From contig NZ_JABAOB010000011.1 of assembly GCF_012726295.1 (NCBI RefSeq), positions 238,034 through 302,033 of the forward strand: a stretch of 64,000 bases of DNA, read 5' to 3'. The stretch comes from Chitinophaga sp. Ak27. Lineage in GTDB: Bacteria; Bacteroidota; Bacteroidia; Chitinophagales; Chitinophagaceae. The notes under the pieces are model-generated. The model was given only the letters and a program-made list of their open reading frames with translations. It ran no database searches and was not told where the DNA came from. Within the stretch, counting starts at the first letter, position 1, and the number at the start of each line of letters is the position of its first letter. Below are positions 61,307 to 64,000 of the stretch, one piece after another. The translations under genes were made by a program, and so were the position numbers.

Positions 61307-63832
61307 ATGGAAAACCGTTTCATCGAAATAGACAGCCAGATAGGCACAAAGCGCAGGCGTAATGGGTATGCCAGTGCTGCATCTATAGTAGATAGATTTG
61401 CTAATTCATTTGATGCCGTAGATTATACCGTGCCAGGCCTGGTAGCTCCCTTGCGGCAACCAACCGGCATGGTGTGCTGGGCTACGGTTGCCACGATGAT
61501 GATCAGCTGGCGGCGGCAGGCCTCTCTCTCTATAGAAACAGCCATGGGCAATATCGGCGCCATGTATCTCACTAAATTCCGAAATAACCAGGGCCTTAGC
61601 GCCTCAGAAAAAATACCCTTCCTGACGGCTGCCGGCATGCAGTTCGAATATCCGCAAAGTCTCACTGTTGCCGGTTGGGAGCACCTCTTGCGTAGCTATG
61701 GCCCCATATGGGTCACTACTGCGGAAGGCTCCGATGCCCACTTTGGTATACATGCACGTCTCATGACCGCCATCCGCGGTAATGGCAATGCCGACGATAC
61801 CCAGCTGACCATTGTTGACCCCGCAAGTGGCACCACCTACCAGGAAAAGCTTGCTGACTTCCTGGTGAAATTTGAAAGAGAAGTACGCGTAAGCCAGGCC
61901 TGGGATGGCAGGATACAAATCGTACATTTCGCCGCAGGCACCGCTACCACTCATTCGCTATCAGACGATAATTACACGGAAACAATGTCGGCCATTTCCT
62001 CAGGAGGCGTAGATCTTATTAAAAGACTGGAAGGATTCAGGGCACAGCGGTACAACGACCAGGCCGGCCACTGTACGATTGGCTACGGTACCTTAATCCA
62101 TAAAGGTAATTGCAATGGCAGCGATCCTTCTGAGCAACCTTATCTCAGCGGCATTGATGACGCAAGAGCGACAGCATTGCTTACCGCCCGCCTCAATGAT
62201 TTCCAGCAGGCCATTAACCAACAGGTAACTGTAACGCTGAACCAGAACCAGTTTGATGCCCTGGTGAGCTTTATATACAATATTGGTACTGACAATTTCC
62301 GCAGATCCACCTTACGCCGGTTACTTAATCAAGGCAATTACGGCGCCGTTCCAACAGAAATGCGCAAGTGGGTAAAAGTACGGCAGAACGGAGCGCTGGT
62401 AGACTCCCAGGGGCTTATCAACCGCCGCAATGCAGAAATAGCGCTGTATAATACGCCGGTATCAGGCGCTGCACAATCGCTTTCCCTGGATTATACCAAT
62501 TATATGGCCGAAGCCAAACGTTTCTCGGAAGACTTCTCTGTACAGTCAGACTTTATCCAGCAATATGGCCAGAATGCAACAGACAGTATGCGTCAGACAC
62601 GTGTACCCGCTTCCGTTACCCTGGCGCAGGCTGCGTTGGAATCAGGCTGGGGCAAGCATGCACCCGGCTTCAACTTCTTTGGCATTAAAGCGGGAGCGCA
62701 TTGGACAGGTGCTACACAACTCTTAACCACTACAGAAGTGCACAGCGATAATGACCGCAGCAGGCACCCTTATCCGGAAGTTATCTCCATAGAACAATTC
62801 ACCGATAACAACGGTAATGTCAAATACCGGTGGCGGGTAAAAGATACCTTCAGGTCTTACGCCAATGCGGCAGAAAGCTTCGTCGATCATGGCAATTTCC
62901 TTGTAAACAACAGCAGGTACCGGCCGGCATTCAGCCATACAGACGACGGGCGGCAGTTTGCGAGGGAGATTGCGCGGGCAGGATATGCTACAGATCCAAA
63001 TTATGGCGATACCCTTGTGCAGCTTATTGACCGTAACAACCTTACGCGTTTTGATACACCATCAGCACCGGCGTCTTCCGGCAACGGCAGCACCAGCGTG
63101 CCGGCTGTGTCGGGAGCGAACAGCAGCACTATCCAGGAATTTGCCAGCGATATCCTTTCCGGCCCCAACAGGGTATCGATTCCCCAGGCGATACGGCAAC
63201 AACTGGAATATGTGAGGGATCACGGCAACTATACATTGAACGGTACTACCTTCACACCATCACTCCCGCTACTGCAAAGCATCGCGCAAATTATGTACTT
63301 CTCACTGGATCATAACAAGACCGCTAACCCGGCCTTCAGTATCCTCAGCTATATACGCCCGGCGTCCTCTCATCACTCCAATGGCACAGCCGTAGATATC
63401 AGCCATATTGATGGGAAACGCATAGACGTCCGCAACCAGCAGCAGTGCCTGGATGCCGTAGTGGTGGCCATCAACAACCTGGCACCCGGCGCTTATGCCT
63501 TAGGATTACCACGGCCGCCATATGCAGATGGAGCCGGTGCAGAACATGATTTTACCACCTACAACAGGCATATCACGGTGTACAACGATACCCATCCCCC
63601 TACCCTGATGACGCAGTACCAGGACCTCCCCACTACAGGCAATTTCTTCCTGCCCAACCGCTGGAACGAACATTCGCCTACCGGCAGCACGGCTACCGAC
63701 TTAAATCATATCACCAATGAAACATCACGCAATACCCTGCGTACTGCTATCAATAATGCCCAGGGACGAGGGGTAAATATCCGCTACCTGTTTGCGGATG
63801 CACTGGATCACCTGCATATCCAGGCGCTGTAA
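61307..63832 (+). CDS. Multi-domain lysin: papain-like, GH24 lysozyme, GH73 glucosaminidase and M15-like domains
   Basis: Four enzyme-like domains lie in 841 residues. (1) A papain/C39-like domain, 40-210: Gln51 and Cys57 in QPTGMVCWAT, His149 in GIHARLMTAI, Asp171 in IVDPASG. (2) A T4-type lysozyme, 233-382: Glu242, Asp251 and Thr257 with the exact T4 spacing in LEGFRAQRYNDQAGHCTIGY. (3) A FlgJ/GH73-like glucosaminidase, 400-580: Glu445 in AQAALESGWGKH. (4) A C-terminal domain with the M15 motif SHHSNGTAVD at 688-697 and a closing HLH at 835-837. Together they could cut glycan strands at both linkages and peptides. No signal peptide is present. It is the last gene of the operon. Confidence 0.88.
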   Translation: MENRFIEIDSQIGTKRRRNGYASAASIVDRFANSFDAVDYTVPGLVAPLRQPTGMVCWATVATMMISWRRQASLSIETAMGNIGAMYLTKFRNNQGLSASEKIPFLTAAGMQFEYPQSLTVAGWEHLLRSYGPIWVTTAEGSDAHFGIHARLMTAIRGNGNADDTQLTIVDPASGTTYQEKLADFLVKFEREVRVSQAWDGRIQIVHFAAGTATTHSLSDDNYTETMSAISSGGVDLIKRLEGFRAQRYNDQAGHCTIGYGTLIHKGNCNGSDPSEQPYLSGIDDARATALLTARLNDFQQAINQQVTVTLNQNQFDALVSFIYNIGTDNFRRSTLRRLLNQGNYGAVPTEMRKWVKVRQNGALVDSQGLINRRNAEIALYNTPVSGAAQSLSLDYTNYMAEAKRFSEDFSVQSDFIQQYGQNATDSMRQTRVPASVTLAQAALESGWGKHAPGFNFFGIKAGAHWTGATQLLTTTEVHSDNDRSRHPYPEVISIEQFTDNNGNVKYRWRVKDTFRSYANAAESFVDHGNFLVNNSRYRPAFSHTDDGRQFAREIARAGYATDPNYGDTLVQLIDRNNLTRFDTPSAPASSGNGSTSVPAVSGANSSTIQEFASDILSGPNRVSIPQAIRQQLEYVRDHGNYTLNGTTFTPSLPLLQSIAQIMYFSLDHNKTANPAFSILSYIRPASSHHSNGTAVDISHIDGKRIDVRNQQQCLDAVVVAINNLAPGAYALGLPRPPYADGAGAEHDFTTYNRHITVYNDTHPPTLMTQYQDLPTTGNFFLPNRWNEHSPTGSTATDLNHITNETSRNTLRTAINNAQGRGVNIRYLFADALDHLHIQAL

Positions 63833-63875
63833 ATATTGACCGGGGGCTAACTACATCATTATAGCCCCAGGTTGG

Positions 63876-63922
63876 GGCTGACCAAAAAGTAAAATAAGGC
63901 TTTTTGGTCGGCCTTTTTTTTA
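63876..63922 (+). terminator. Strong intrinsic terminator ending the operon
   Basis: GGCTGACCAAAAAG pairs with CTTTTTGGTCGGCC over 14 bp with one wobble, has a 10-base loop, and is followed by nine T. An upstream hairpin (GGGGCTA 63843-63849 with TAGCCCC 63862-63868) could compete through a third arm at 63874-63879. Confidence 0.9.
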
Positions 63923-64000
63923 AGTGATAAATTTTCAGCTTTTAGATCTTGATTTGATTGTCGGGATGTTTAAATGTCTAAAAGTGTGATTTTAGGACAG

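Noticed and set aside
52129..63832. Known contractile injection system, phage tail or tailocin
   Set aside because: Lysin domains fit, but no sheath, tube, baseplate, spike, AAA+ ATPase, portal, terminase or integrase was recognised.

Overview
The window looks like a chromosome segment of a Bacteroidota member, most likely a Chitinophaga-like soil bacterium. The reasons are a SusC-type TonB receptor, many lipoprotein signals, glycosidase genes, A/T-rich leaders mostly without Shine-Dalgarno sequences, and two promoters of the TTG-N18-20-TAnnTTTG type. The genus is inference. No rRNA, tRNA, CRISPR array or insertion sequence was recognised.

Layout. (1) 1-2728: a SusC-like receptor, truncated at the left edge, with LacI-type operator-like repeats in its leader. 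(2) 3121-10798, minus strand: a six-gene operon (sugar phosphate isomerase-like, enolase-superfamily dehydratase, VOC protein, 2-hydroxyacid dehydrogenase, ThuA protein, large haem-binding lipoprotein), probably for a sugar acid or related carbohydrate. A divergent AraC regulator (11059-12012) begins with a duplicated 12-codon segment. (3) 12060-27104: a stress or low-oxygen type island with a hemerythrin-like protein, PfkB kinase, four universal stress proteins, Hsp20, a PPOX-fold protein, a LOG protein, a PAS histidine kinase with a receiver-Crp hybrid regulator, a degenerate PolX and an ATP-cone nuclease. (4) 27315-31259: an unknown anchored protein and a second PVC-type haem protein. (5) 31400-39599: a ChrB-AraC fusion, a DUF1259 lipoprotein, a stand-alone ChrB-domain protein, then a TolC/RND/adaptor efflux pump. 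A 42-bp element is repeated ahead of the second and third genes. (6) 39672-48066: folE and a galactoside-degrading group (GH2, GH27, a large glycosidase-like protein). (7) 48361-51684: LEA2 lipoprotein, beta-barrel protein, AraC regulator, NmrA protein, closed by a strong terminator.

(8) 52129-63832 is the most unusual part. It is a nine-gene co-directional operon bounded by terminators at 51744-51778 and 63876-63922. It encodes a subtilase, six proteins I cannot assign to a known system, an M15-type peptidase behind a repeat-rich N-terminus, and an 841-residue protein that stacks a papain-like domain, a T4-type lysozyme, a glucosaminidase and an M15-like metal site. None of the nine has an obvious signal peptide. 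I read it as a candidate undescribed cell-wall-attacking or antagonism system. That reading is inference from domain content and operon structure.
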